64,000 nt of DNA, taken from positions 14,200,501 to 14,264,500 of the forward strand of contig OZ017799.1 in the NCBI GenBank assembly GCA_963969395.1. Reading direction: 5' to 3'. Origin of the DNA: Pseudoscleropodium purum. Its lineage: Eukaryota > Streptophyta > Bryopsida > Hypnales > Brachytheciaceae. The translations under genes and the position numbers were made by a program. Shown in pieces: positions 47,601 to 59,779 of the stretch (position 1 is its first letter; the number at the start of each line of letters is the position of its first letter). The notes beneath the pieces were generated by a model that had not been told where the DNA came from, did no database searches, and saw only the letters and a list, made by a program, of their open reading frames with translations.

Positions 47601-47822
47601 AACAAAAACATCAATGTATTCAAGGACAAATAGAGTCTAAAAAAGGTGAATGCTAACTATTTGGTTGGAAGTACCTCTAGGGATTAAAATAATTATTCTT
47701 GCGATACTTACATACTATTGTTTCAATACAAGTTTGTTACTTTAGAGAATATATTTGCAATATACATTCAAGATAACCCTCAATTAGTATTATTGTTGCA
47801 ATATTATTACCATTATCTTCAG
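41691..47822. other. AT-rich intergenic DNA, no gene seen
   Basis: Frames are short and AT-biased. 41570-41740 resembles part of the element at 59207-59694 (AAGAG-GCC-TTTG-G near a GATGTGG...CCACATCA hairpin). Otherwise I recognise only the tandem duplication at 44176. Confidence 0.5.
44176..44383. repeat. 104-base tandem duplication
   Basis: 44176-44279 and 44280-44383 are head-to-tail copies that start AAGTTGAGAAT and share CCAAAATTTATGAGA, GATGGATTGGATAA and TTCATCATGCAATTCATGG. Identity is roughly 85 percent. Confidence 0.8.
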
Positions 47823-48038
47823 CACTAACAAAAAATCTTGTTTTAGGTGATGGATTGGCATCAAAGGGAACGAATTTTAAGTGACATCTGAGGTGACATC
47901 AAAAAACATGTTTTTGTGTCAACAAGAATGTTCATTGATGTTATATTGGACATCATTGTTAACATAAAAACATGTTTTTTTTTATGTTACCTAAAATTTG
48001 TTCCTTTTGACGTCAATAAACTTTGGTTTCTTATAATG
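47823..48038. mobile_element. Degenerate CACTA-type MITE
   Basis: The left end is CACTAACAAAAAATC and the right end on the minus strand is CATTATAAGAAACC. Inner arms pair as well: CATCAAAGGGAACGAATTTTA at left against the complement of TAAAATTTGTTCCTTTTGACG, and an ACATGTTTTT-GT hairpin core. It is 216 bases long, close to the 212 bases of the element at 10672, with a similar fold-back design. The target duplication (CAG and AAG) is imperfect. Confidence 0.5.
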
Positions 48039-49883
48039 AAGTTAATAAATATTGCAACTAAGTCAATTGTTGCAATATTGCAACTATACCAATTTTTTAA
48101 GTATTGTATGAGTATATTTTCAATATTGCATCCATACCTTAAGTTAGGCTATTTGTTTTGTTTGTTAGTTTATTACGGTGAAATCTCTTAGACCATACAT
48201 CTTCCGATCACATTCTTGGTATTGTCAAAAAGCCCTCGGCAAGGAGAGGTGCACCAACTATATTTCGTGGCATTTGAACCTTTGGCATGAAAGTTATTGA
48301 ATTTCAAAGTTTTTATGAAGTGAAAAATTAGAAAATTACTTTTATCTTTATTTTGACCGTTGCAACAATGCAGGGCACACTAGTCAATACTACATCAACA
48401 CTGCATAACAAAGCAATTGGGGCATACTCTCCTTATGAAAGCTTGAGTAAACCATCTATCCAACTCACACAATTGAAGAGCACATGATTTTCATGGCTTA
48501 GGTAAACTCACCCCTCATTGCCTTGCGTTTTATCCTTGGAGAAAATGCTCAAATGTTTAACTTCCAACAAATGATACACTTAGGAAATTTTGAATTCATT
48601 TTTTCAATCAGATGCCCCAAATTAGGTTGGGGAGGTGAAAAAGGTTCACAAAAGAAAAAATTGCGGCACACAATAGGGGGCAATTTCTTATATTTACCCT
48701 TGGTTGTGGCAATGAGGGGGGCAATCCTCCCTGGCAGTTCAGGCCCCTAAATTACTGTTACACAGTGCAGTGAACGTGGACTAACGTCCTATCTACATGC
48801 TGAACAATCGTGGCCGTCAAAAGGAACGGCCGCGATCGCAGAGCACCACCCGCCTTATACATTCCTCGTCCCGTTCAATCCTAGCTTTTACACTGGCCGT
48901 TTGCGTCTCCTCACTCATCACCACATTCTTTATGCACACTTCTCCTTCCGGAATCCTTCTCGCATGTATAGCAGGGGCTTGTTTCCTGTGTTGTATGGAC
49001 TTTGGTTTTATGTTTTGCACGGGCTCAACTGATGTTGTGAAGGTGTACTTCATGTTTTGTTAGGGTCGATCTATCAACATCCGCAACTGCTTTGTACGTC
49101 CTTCAGCTGGATATAAGTTATTCGATTTCCTGTGCAAGTGAGAGCAAGTGTGTTTCCAGAGCAAGTGTGTGTTGGGAGTACTGTATGTATTGGTCTGCCT
49201 TGCACTCCTTCCCACAAGCACCGCAGTGATTGATGCCATCGCACAGTCTTTTTCAGTGAGAAATTAGTCATATCACTTGGGTGCTTGAGGGAAGAAGTGC
49301 AATGCGACCCGACCGCATTGGAATCCATGTCCATGGCGCAACGACAGGCGAGTTCGTTGGATCGTTGTTGAGCAGTGACAATCCTAGAACCGTACGTGAC
49401 AGGTATCTGCGGAGTGGATTGAAGGCTTTTGGCTTCAATTTCAGTAATTTTAGAATGGTTTCATGCACGTCATCAGTTGCTGCACTGCATGTCATTTAGT
49501 AAAGAGGATTGTCAAAGGCTTGTTTCAGTGCGGCAAATGTTCAACTCCGTGATTTGTTGCTGTTTCAATGTGGTTGATCATGCTCAACGCAGTGAATGAT
49601 CGTGTGTGTTGTTACAATATGGACTGGTTGATAATGATTTGGGAGTGACTCTTCCCGCAGTGCCGAGCCGGTTTCCAAGTTATTCGAACAAAAATTGTAG
49701 AAAGTTGTTAGAGTTGTTTCCATTTGGCACATGCAACTATTATTTCTAAAAAAATGCAAAATTTTGTTGCACACCGCATGTAAGACGCAATCCAGCGCAA
49801 CCAATTATGAAATGAACAAGTTGTCCTCAGCGTGCCTCACAGATTTTATTCAATGAGTGCAAAGCAATATATGCAAATGAAGG

Positions 49884-49939
49884 TGTGTTGCTTATGCTCC
49901 TAGTAGCATGGCCATGTTACTAGGAGCATAAGCAACACA
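49884..49939. repeat. 56-base near-perfect palindrome
   Basis: TGTGTTGCTTATGCTCCTAG pairs with its complement at the far end, centred at 49911.5 on GGCC, with a single G-T type mismatch (49906 against 49917). It would form a strong hairpin in DNA or RNA. Confidence 0.9.
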
Positions 49940-49960
49940 TGTTGTAGTTCTCAGTGAATT

Positions 49961-50036
49961 ACATGTGTTCTCTCCATAACTAGTAACATGTGTTCTCTCC
50001 ATAACAATTTTGCTTAGCTATGGAGAGAACACATGT
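49961..50036. repeat. 20-base motif, two direct copies and one inverted
   Basis: ACATGTGTTCTCTCCATAAC occurs at 49961-49980 and 49986-50005. Its complement, with one mismatch, is at 50017-50036. The second copy and the inverted copy form a stem with an 11-base loop. It adjoins the palindrome at 49884. Confidence 0.85.
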
Positions 50037-50420
50037 TGTAATAATTTTGCCGAAGTCCATAGTCCATAGTCCAGTAAGCTTAGCACTAAACTATAATTGA
50101 GCAATTTCAGCGCTCACATGTCTTGTGGTGAATTCGGCGCAGTATCCGCGTAGAGTATTTGGCAAATACCGTAAGTCCTCTGCTGGTGGCGCCACAATTG
50201 GTGCCTTGCTACAGCTACTGTAAGAACAGCTCCAAAAGTAAAGCTAAACAAGCCCACCGTTGTGTTGTGTGCAATAAATTTTCTCTTTGGAGCAGCAAAA
50301 ATTGTAATTTTGTCAGGGACAACAACTCCACCAAACTATTTCTTCTTCTTCAAATATTTCATTGGATTAGCAACCATGGAGACTCTTTTTGCTTTGGGGC
50401 ACTAGGAGTCTTGTGATTGG

Positions 50421-51150
50421 TTGGAAAACAAAATAGGTGAGTTGCACTGTTGGGTCAAATAAGACTTTGTTGCAACGAAACTATGTCCCTATATTTTGAC
50501 AAGATGAATTTTTTTAAATACAATTGGCAATGCTCTAAGGTATGCACTCATAATTAACATTGCCCAAAATTACCCCTACATTTGAACCAAAAAGTATCAT
50601 TGTTTTGAAGATATTGATTACAAAAGATGTACTCAATTGAAAAATAGAAATCTCTTGAGAATTCACTATTGGATTCAAGTTCAACTAGAGACAATACTAT
50701 ACTTTAATATGATTGTCATAGAAATCTCTTGAGAACTCACTATATGATTGTCTTATCGTTATGATGTCCAAACAATGCATGCTCAAGTGAATTGGAATCC
50801 TCTTTAGTTGTCAATAAAATCAAATAAAAATAATTCATGTTAATAATAGTGACTATGCTCAAATGTAATTAGTGACTATTGTATGTGTGCATGCTTTACA
50901 GTAGATTGAGAGCATCACTTGAGCTTGATAAGGTACACATCTCATTTCATCTTCATTCACTCAAAATCTTGATTTGCCAGATACGTATTATTACTCCAGT
51001 GATGCCTCGTTTATACTACCATATTCTTAACCACAAATTAAGGGAAGCTATCTACCACGTTACAAATGAGGTACCGGTATTCTGGCAAGTCTGATATAAA
51101 GTACTCTAAATAATCATTTGAGGAAACTGAAGTGCTTGGAAGTGCTATTT
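50421..51150. other. AT-rich intergenic DNA, no gene seen
   Basis: I see no gene. A GAAATCTCTTGAGAA-TCACTAT phrase recurs at about 50648 and 50720. Confidence 0.4.
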
Positions 51151-52550
51151 TGCATTGCTTTTTGAAACGAAAGTGCTGTGAAGTGCTTTTTAAGTAGGCA
51201 AAGGTACTTCAGGAGAGAGGTGGCGTATTTTCGTTACCATGATCAAGATTGTCCATGGATGAGGAACCAAATTTCACTATTTCAGCAATCACGCTTGCGA
51301 CAAAACCTCAGCAATCTTCAATCTTGAGAAACACCCGTTAATTCGCTTTCTACAATTACTGCGCTCTGAGATTGGGAAATAACGAAATAACCTGAGTGTT
51401 ATCAAAGTCTCATTTTCAGGGGTTCATCCAACGACATAAGCATTTCCTGACTGTAAAACAACGTAGACAGGCTTGACTTCACAATCATTGTACCAGTACT
51501 CAAGTCCATTAACACTATTCTAAATTTTCACAAACAAATCCTCATTCAACACGTACAGATGCCCATGTTACAACCTCCAACATCATGTTACAACCTCCAA
51601 GTGGAGCACAAGTGCAAAGCTAAAGATACAGTGAATCCCACCTGACATTCAACAACAGAGTCACAATTCTACAACTCATTTCCTCTTCGAATCTCATTCG
51701 CCCAAGCTGCTCAAACAAAAGTACCGCTACCACGGACACTTCCAGGCGTAACACGTACTCTAATATCACATACTCTTATAATTCTGCGTTGTGCAACCAT
51801 CCTCACAGTCTCGGAAAGGAGACAGAGGAGGAAAATATTAGCATTTATATCACCAAGCTAGGCCCAATCAGCTCTAACGGCACTACATCTAATCCTTCAA
51901 TCTCAGCATCCTTCAGCAAAGCACTACATCGATGCCGCTCAAACAGAAAAGTAGAAATGACCAAGCTAGTAAGTTGTCCACAGAGACAGATGTTCGAACA
52001 TGAGCTCAACCTCAAAAACCTCCCCCGGCTCGCCCCAAATCCGTGTTCGCCCTAGAGATAGACCTAGATAGAGATGGAGGTGGAGATGGAGCGGGCAGAC
52101 GGAGATCTTTGGGGCTGCACTCAGGCTCCACCAAAGTCAGTGTCAAGTCTGATGAGAGGAGGAGAGAGCTATATGCTCCGCATAAGGCGATTCTCAAGCA
52201 AGTTCCTGAAGCTTGTCGTCTGCCTCCATAGGAACAAGATTACAAGCTTACGCACCTGTAGCAATGGCGTTCAGTAGCGTAATGTGTTGGAGGAACGTAC
52301 GTTACGTAAGGTTCTTATCAACGGCGGTAGTCATTGTTGGTCTTCACCGGCAGAAACAGCGCAGCAGCAATGCAGTACGGGCAAGCTGCAACATACGCCG
52401 AAGTATAAATTCCACCCCGCCTGCTCCGTTGATCAAAGCCAAGATTCGGGGCTTCAATCCCCTCAGAATATGAGTGTTTTTTTTTCAAGCGATTTGTCGT
52501 CAAATTGCATCAAAACAATTGACCCTGCACCAAGCTCTTAGAGCATTAAC
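51151..52550. other. Second island of balanced composition, gene uncertain
   Basis: About 1.4 kb of less AT-rich DNA with several overlapping short frames on both strands (for example 51789-52055 plus and 52012-52197 minus). A 17-base phrase CATGTTACAACCTCCAA is repeated near 51565 and 51584. I cannot assign a gene; it may be a decayed gene or promoter-like region. Confidence 0.25.
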
Positions 52551-55500
52551 AATAAAATTTTGGATGAAATCGCCAAAAATTCTTCAAGTTTTAAAAGTTT
52601 ACTGGATGAAATTGCCAAAAAAATGAATGAAAAGAAAATTATGAATATGTGATATGTGCTAATGTGGTGTTTTCTACTCAATATGCAGATAAATGTTGAA
52701 ATTTCAAGCACCACTATAACATTTAAAATCGCCACTTTGGCACTTCATTAAAAATGAAAAAAGAAATTTGTCCTTAGATGGCAAATAGGATTGAAATACT
52801 ACATCCTATGCAAGGCTAGATTCAATATAGATTAAGTCATTTTTATTATAAAAAAACGTGTCACATGTCATCTTGTGAATGGTGTGAGGTGACATGGGAC
52901 CCCTAAAAATTTGACATAGAAATTCAATTTAGGCATTTGGGTGCCAAATCAAACCTTCACTTACAGTAATCAACTTTATATGAAGGTTTTATATGAGTGC
53001 TAGGGCAAAATCTCAATTCCAAGTTGGCATAATTTATAATCCATTTACACCCGTAGAGCAATTCAAACCAAGTCAAAGTAGTAGATTTGTAAGAAGGATA
53101 ATGTTGAACTAATAATGAACACGTGGGGCCTATTTTTGGATGCCAAAACATCACCACATAAGTAGCCATGCAATAACTTATTAATCCAGCTTTCAATATA
53201 AAGCCTCAATAGCTCAATTGATGGCACAATTTAAGGATCTAAGCCTTTCTATTGGTTGATTTTGGTAGATTTGAAATCAAGCCAATAATTGAAAACCTAG
53301 GTAATATAAAGTGCACCTTGTTAATTATTATTTGTCATTTGGCTTTTTCCTCTCAATAGCTATTATTGAATAGACTGCATTATATTAGTACTTTAAGCTA
53401 GGCTTTGAGCCTTTTATTAGGGACAAAAATTGGAGCTCCAAATTTTTAACATATAAAAAAATGCAAGAGCAATTTATTTATTATAGATTGTAAACTTTAG
53501 AAATTTGGAAATTGGAATCAGGGATCCCAAATTAGATGGAAGAGATCGGGTAATACAAAATTAACCACCTAAAATAAGGGGGAGCTATTCTTACTTCTTT
53601 CTTTAAGAATGGGAGAAAAATTATCCCTCTCTTTTCAAAAGCTTGTAGCACTACTTCTAACAATTTCCTATTGAGCTCCTTATTGCTAGGTTTCTAGCAC
53701 ACAACCACAGTTGCCACATACCAATAAGTTGGGAGTTAGTGCATTAGCAAAAAAGAAGTCATTGTCTCCTTCAAATGTGAGCCTCAACACCTAAGCACTC
53801 AAGCAACCATTTTTTGGTCATTGACCCACTTTGGACAGCATTTTCGGGCCAAAAAAAATTTCAAATTTTTTTTTAAAGATGGGTTGTCTTTCAATATTAT
53901 ATTCAAAACTAAGATGACTACAACCAGTCAAAAATTATGAGAGATATAGCACAAAGAGTTTAGATTTGCCTAGTGTTGAAAAACTTATTATTTTGGAAAA
54001 GTTTTGGTGTTCTCATTACTAGATCTTATGCATTTTTCCCAAATCATTAGAAATCACAATTTTTACTAATAAAAAAATTCAAATGCTAAAAAGAAAAATT
54101 GTATTTTTGGTAAATTTTTGAAGTTATATCTTCAAAATTATTTGAAGGGAATCTAAAAACAGTTTTATAATTTCAACCGTACAAGTACTTTCTACTTTTT
54201 ATACTTCACATTATCTTTGTTGATGCAAACTTCCCAAAAGCTATAAAACTTATATTTTATAAAATATTTGTATTTTGTCCAAATCCCTTGGGCTTTTAGG
54301 GATTAAGCTAGAAGGAAAAAAGGAAAAGAATAGCTTACAAAGAGGATTTGGAGTAGTGATTGAAGTTTCTTTTGTTATCTTCTTGAAAAAATTAGATGAG
54401 TTTAAGTTATATAATCTTGATCTCTGCGACTTGAAAGTCATGGACATGGCAAGGATGAGCATTTGTAGTGGATTCATATTTACTAATTTCAATCTTTAAA
54501 GTCAAGATGATTGATTGATTTTCCTCTAATTATTTTCTTATCACAATTCAATGACAAAAATGCAAAACTTACATAGTTGATCTGATCATGACCTTTGCAT
54601 CTCACATGATATGGACATGATTATAGATCCTTAATTCTTTACAGTTGAGATGGTGATTCAAAATGGTTTAAGAAGATGAGTCTTGTAAAATTTCACTTAC
54701 ATAAATTTATGTTTAAATTATAGGAAACTACATTCATTCTACAATAAACATGTTAAAGATAACAAATTTATTTTTATAACAAAAAAGCATTGAAAACAAT
54801 ATTGAGGTCTTTCAATGTGGTCTTCTACACTATACCTAACATACGCTAAATAAAATCTCTTGTACAGTCATGAATACAACATGATTTGTTTAATTCAATG
54901 AACATATATTATCTTCATTAGCATGTATTGTGCCCGTACAAAGAATATGGGATAATTTGGAACAAAGATAGAGATAGGATTTAAATACTCGTACTAGAAA
55001 GTGTTGTATTCGTATTTTTAAGAGAATTTTTAACCTCATAATTTACACATGATAAATCAACTTATTTCAAAAGATGTGATAATCAAAATTAACTTTAAAC
55101 TCCATAATTTTTTTTGTGATTTGAAGATTCCAATAAAAAAAATTTGGCAAAGTTTAGAGAAAAAAAGGCAAATACATTTTGATTCCCCTTCTATAACTTT
55201 GTCCATGACTTTAAATGGAGCTTAAAATACAAATAGGGATTTGGAACTAAAATTTAACTTCATGTTTAATATTTTCTAGTACATCAAACTTAGTGAGAAA
55301 TTGAATGAGTCTTGAAATTACTATATTATATTGTATTTAGTCATTTCTCATATAGATTGTCATCCTTTCTACTTCACCCTAGCCCTAGCTTAAAATAATT
55401 CTTCTTCAAATATTCTAAAAATTGATTGCCTTCAAAATTATAATTGAATATGTCAATAATTATATAATCATTTGTTATATATAACACTTTTCTATTCAAA

Positions 55501-58468
55501 ATATCACTACAATTGCAAAAAACATCATGTTTGAAGTATTAGACATGTATTGAAAGGCTCTAAATTCATGTCAATACCACAACATAAATTGTTGATAAAA
55601 TGTACATTTGACAATTTCAAAATAGAATGCAAGGTAGAATTCTCACTTGAATTGTTCTTAGCAAGTAAGTTAGGGCCAATATGATGTTGAAATAATGTTC
55701 ACATACTAACATTTCAACTCATTCAACTGCATTCTTTGTATATTGCACTTTTTATTTAGTGAAAATGTATTGAAATCTATACTCATATTTGTTGTGAGGA
55801 AAGTTGATTTGTCAATAACTTTTGAATGGAAGTTTAAAATAAAAAATAAATTTTTGGAGGTAAATGTCAATTTTGATAGTTTTATAGTTGACCAAACAAA
55901 TTATGTTTACAAAATTTTATCCATTATGCTTAAATGAGATCTTAATTTCAAATGCTAAGTACATAATTACAACATTTTGACATATCTCATAGATTGTCAT
56001 GCCTTCTAACTCCACTCTTATAAAGTATTTGCCTTATTGGCATGTGTTCAAACATTGATTGAATTAAGAATTAAAATAGAACATACTAACAATATTGAAA
56101 TTATCTACTATACAAAACACATTTCTATTGATACAATATGACTACAAGAAAGCCATGGTTCTATGGCTAACTCCATATATCCAACTAGACATATAAATTT
56201 TATAGTAGTGAGATTGGCCTATTTTTGTAGTCACATGGGCTTACTTAGATTGTAGTGATATATCCACCATAATAATATTGACCTATTTACATGGGCTTAG
56301 TGGGATGGTAGTTATATCTCCAATCACAATAGACATGACTTTAATGTAACCTTGATGGAAAATATATTCTATAGAATAAATCTACCGTTATCATAATTAC
56401 ATTGGATAATTTTACTATTACTAGTATCAAAATGACAATACCAATCATTTTAACAACCTCAATGTTTTTTTTTTTTTTTTATGTAGCTCTTACTGCCCTA
56501 CTATATTAAAAAAAAATTCATTTTCCAAACATAGAAGAATGCATTGGAAGAGTTTCATTTATAGTTGAGGTTTCAAGGGAATATCATTTGATTTCTTGGA
56601 TTTATTTATTTATGGAGAATATTTTAATTGGAGAATAATTGACATGGAATTGGTTTCTTTATTCAAATTCAAATTTCAATGTATCTTGTTGGTATTTTTC
56701 CCTTAGATTCTATAACAAAGCTAATCCTTTATTTAGACCATCAAGAATTAATCCTAGAATGCCTAAGCATGTATCCATCTAAAATTTCAAGCTCATTTTG
56801 GTGCGGGCATATAAATTACTTTGACCATTTAAAAAAAATTGGGGCAGTTTTTAAAGTTAACTATTGAAAAGTTTCATTTTTCACTAAATAGGTACATATT
56901 TGATTGTTGAGAGGTCTCTAAAGCCATATTGTTGTGTAAATAAAGATCATAGCATAATTTGAAAGGTCTCCAATCTCCAAAATACTTTTATATGCAAATT
57001 TTTGAAATATTGTGGGGAAGGGTAACATACTAAATATAGAAAACTTACAATTTTGTGCACAATTTGGGACCATTTTCAAAGCAATGGTCCCAAGTTGCTT
57101 CAAAGCATAATGGGCACAATTTGTAGTTGTAGCATAACGATCATAGCAAATTTCTGAAATATTGTGGAGAAGGGCAACATACTAAATATAGAAAACTTAC
57201 AATTTTCTTGTTATAATCTCACAACTTTTATGCAATTTTTCACTAGCAAAATTGATGTGCATACTAATAAGAAAGTTCTTTAAACATTTGTATGGTTAGA
57301 TTTTGAAAAACACAATTTACTTCATTAGGAATAACTATAAGCCCATGTTCTTTTTTTTATAGTCAAAATACATTTGAAAAGGCTTAGGCATTTAGGGGTT
57401 AAGAGCCTATTTACTATATGTCATACATTGAAGTCCTTTAAACTAATAGGAAAACAATATGAATTGGATTATAGTGGGTATTTTCTAGATTGTAAAGTAG
57501 TTTTGGTTCATTTTGTTCATATATTGATTAGATTTTCCCTATGTATAGGATTCAATACATTGAGACTTGCAAAATTGAAATGAAATATTACATTTTAAAT
57601 CTTAATGGCATCTTATAAACATTTGTAGATTATTTTCACTCATTATAGGCATTGCAATAACTTTAGTTTATTGCTTAGCCACATAGAAGCAATAAGGATT
57701 ATTTGTCTACTTTCTACAAATAAATCCTCAAGTGTAAAATTAAAAAAATTGGTTGAAGAGTTTTAAGAAAGAATCTTAATATAGAAGTTATAAACATATA
57801 ATCTTTTAGTATACAAACAATTATTGTTAATTTTAAATAATTAAAAAAACTTGGAAGTTCTCTTATTGAATGACCATCTTCATAGAGATTTTACAATTAG
57901 ATAGATTTTAATTTTTTTGGTAATTTCTCCACTTACTACAAATCAAAAAGTCAAAGTAACTCTTTCTTTGAAATCGACTAAATTTGCTCTAAAACTATAC
58001 ATATATTTTTTATCTTTCACAATTTGCACATTGAGTTCATAATGCATTTTTATTTTAATATTCCGTTTTAATCCCTACAACTCTACTATTATAGTACTTA
58101 TGCATCTATCCAAAAAGTAGTTGTACCTTAGTTAAACTTAATTGTATTTTTTAACCCCTACATGTCCAAACAATGTTTTTTTGGCTACATAGTTATTTTG
58201 GAGAGCTTGCTACAAATACAATTTTTATTTTTTTATTTGAAATTTTCATAAATTTTAACTATACAGTTAAAAAATTATTGCATGACATGTAATTTTCATT
58301 GCTCGTCAAGTAGCCTAGGCAATTCAAATTTTTTCTTAAAACATTATTTTCTTAAGATATGGAAATTTCAAATTGGTTTTCTAGATTTACATATTTGCAA
58401 AAGCTTTGAATTATTCCATTTTGATTAATGAGATGAAAATTATGAAGAGTATTAGTTTGTAGGTAGTT
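52551..58468. other. AT-rich intergenic DNA with minor repeats
   Basis: No gene is recognised. Minor repeats are present at about 56210-56340 (two copies of a phrase around GACCTATTT and ACATGGGCTTA) and the 152-base-spaced pair listed at 57003. Confidence 0.5.
57003..57206. repeat. Direct repeat with 152-base spacing
   Basis: 57003-57055 and 57155-57206 share TGAAATATTGTGG-GAAGGG-AACATACTAAATATAGAAAACTTACAATTTT-type text almost without change. Weaker similarity in the bases before each copy (GATCATAGCA) suggests an old tandem duplication. Confidence 0.75.
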
Positions 58469-58738
58469 ACATTAGAGGATTTTCTGGGGTTTAGGAGGGT
58501 TGCGAGTTCCCAGTCGTTCTCTAACCCTGCGAACTAGCCAAAACCTACTACTTGACATGGCGAAGCCAATGCCACGTCGTTTTCAAAAAAAAATTCAACT
58601 TTGTTTTTCATTTTAAGAAATTTCATTTTTTTTTTCAAATTTTTTTTTGATAGTGTGGTGTTTTCTTTGGTGTGGGGGGAACTATAGGATGTAGCTTCTT
58701 GAAATGTCCCTCCCTGACTCTAAAAAATCCTCTAATGT
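58469..58738. mobile_element. MITE-like element, copy 2 of a 270-base family
   Basis: A perfect inverted pair of 15 bases bounds the element: ACATTAGAGGATTTT at 58469-58483 and AAAATCCTCTAATGT at 58724-58738. It interrupts a copy of a dispersed AT-rich repeat that reads continuously in the copies at 29690-30080 and 40500-40900 (GTAGTT, then CTTTATTTTAAGATGAAACTTTGAAGT). The inside contains GCCACGTCGTTTT and long A and T runs. It is related to 13356-13626. No clear target duplication was seen. Confidence 0.75.
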
Positions 58739-59206
58739 CAAATCTTTATTTTAAGATGAAACTTTGAAGTTCTTTATTTAATTCAATTATCCATATTTTT
58801 GAAAAGAAATAAAAACATATGGATATAGATTGTTTATTACAACCATTGGATTGGCATCTTTCAATCCCATAACTAAGTTCTTAACAATTTATTATTTTGA
58901 ATCATACTCTACTTTTTTCTACTTGATATTTTTTTCAAGAATGAATGTGAGATATTTTTTATGTGAAATTTTTTATTCATATTCCCAACTTATTTCTTCA
59001 ACAATTTATGGAGAATTACAAGTTGTACAATCTATACATTTTTGTGTAAAAAGTTAAAAGATGAAATTTAACCATTTGAGAAGAGTTGAAATACTTCTTT
59101 TTGAGATTCAAGCAACTTGGTTTTGCAAATGCTAAGGTTTTTTATTCTAAAATTTTAAGAGGATATATTTTAAAAAGTTAACTAAAGGATCTTATTGTTG
59201 AATTTG

Positions 59207-59694
59207 CAATAGGAAAAATTTGAACCCTAGGAGGGCCCATTTGGAGAGTTTTGAGGGCAATAAGAGCCCAATTTGGGCATGTTCCCCTCATTGTTCCTTT
59301 GCAACATAGGATTGGTTGGTTGTCAAAAAAAATTCAAAAACTCAAAAAAATAAAATTAAAATTCTGAAAATGCAAAACAAAGTTGAATTTCTTTAAATGA
59401 TGTGGCAGGGTTTTGGCCACATCAGATTGTTGTGCAGTCACTACAAAAGTACAGTTCCCGCAAATCCCATAGCTTGATAATTTGCAAGCATGTAATGCCT
59501 TCAAAAATCTTCTAATTTTTGGCCTCCTACAGTGCAGATATAGAAAAATAAAAAATAAAAAATAAATTAAAATAATAATAATAAAATAGTGAAACTTGAT
59601 GTGGCATTGATGTGGCACCAATAGTGCCACATTAGATGCTGAATTAAAAAATAATAACTTGTAAACCTCCTGAGGACTGAAATTTTTCCTATTG
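59207..59694. mobile_element. Non-autonomous element with about 28-base inverted ends
   Basis: CAATAGGAAAAATTT at 59207-59221 continues to CCTAGGAGG, and the inverse lies at 59666-59694 with few mismatches. The 488-base inside carries a hairpin GATGTGG...CCACATCA and a second GTGGCACCAATAGTGCCAC palindrome, with no transposase. A partial relative is seen at about 41570-41740. Confidence 0.65.
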
Positions 59695-59779
59695 TTAATG
59701 AATAAATATAAGATGAAGATTTTAGCCTTGCTTTGGATTTTAATACTATAAATTAGTTTTGGATCTAAAAACATCTAAA

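Larger units (their letters stand above)
48039..50420. other. Island of balanced composition, gene uncertain
   Basis: From about 48.2 to 50.4 kb the composition is less AT-rich than on either side. An ATG at 48797 opens 88 codons with two hydrophobic stretches (ILAFTLAVCVSSLI and GILLACIAGACFL), and further open frames of 70-85 codons follow at 49281 and 50159. None resembles a family I know. It may be a decayed gene, a non-coding transcript or untranslated sequence. Confidence 0.25.

Noticed and set aside
48797..49063. 88-codon membrane-protein-like ORF
   Set aside because: Two hydrophobic stretches alone do not establish a gene. There is no recognisable family or splice context, so it is kept only as a remark in the region note.
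52043..52231. Possible BTB/POZ fragment (APHKAILKQ)
   Set aside because: Only one short motif resembles the BTB core. The rest of the frame does not, and it ends after 62 codons.
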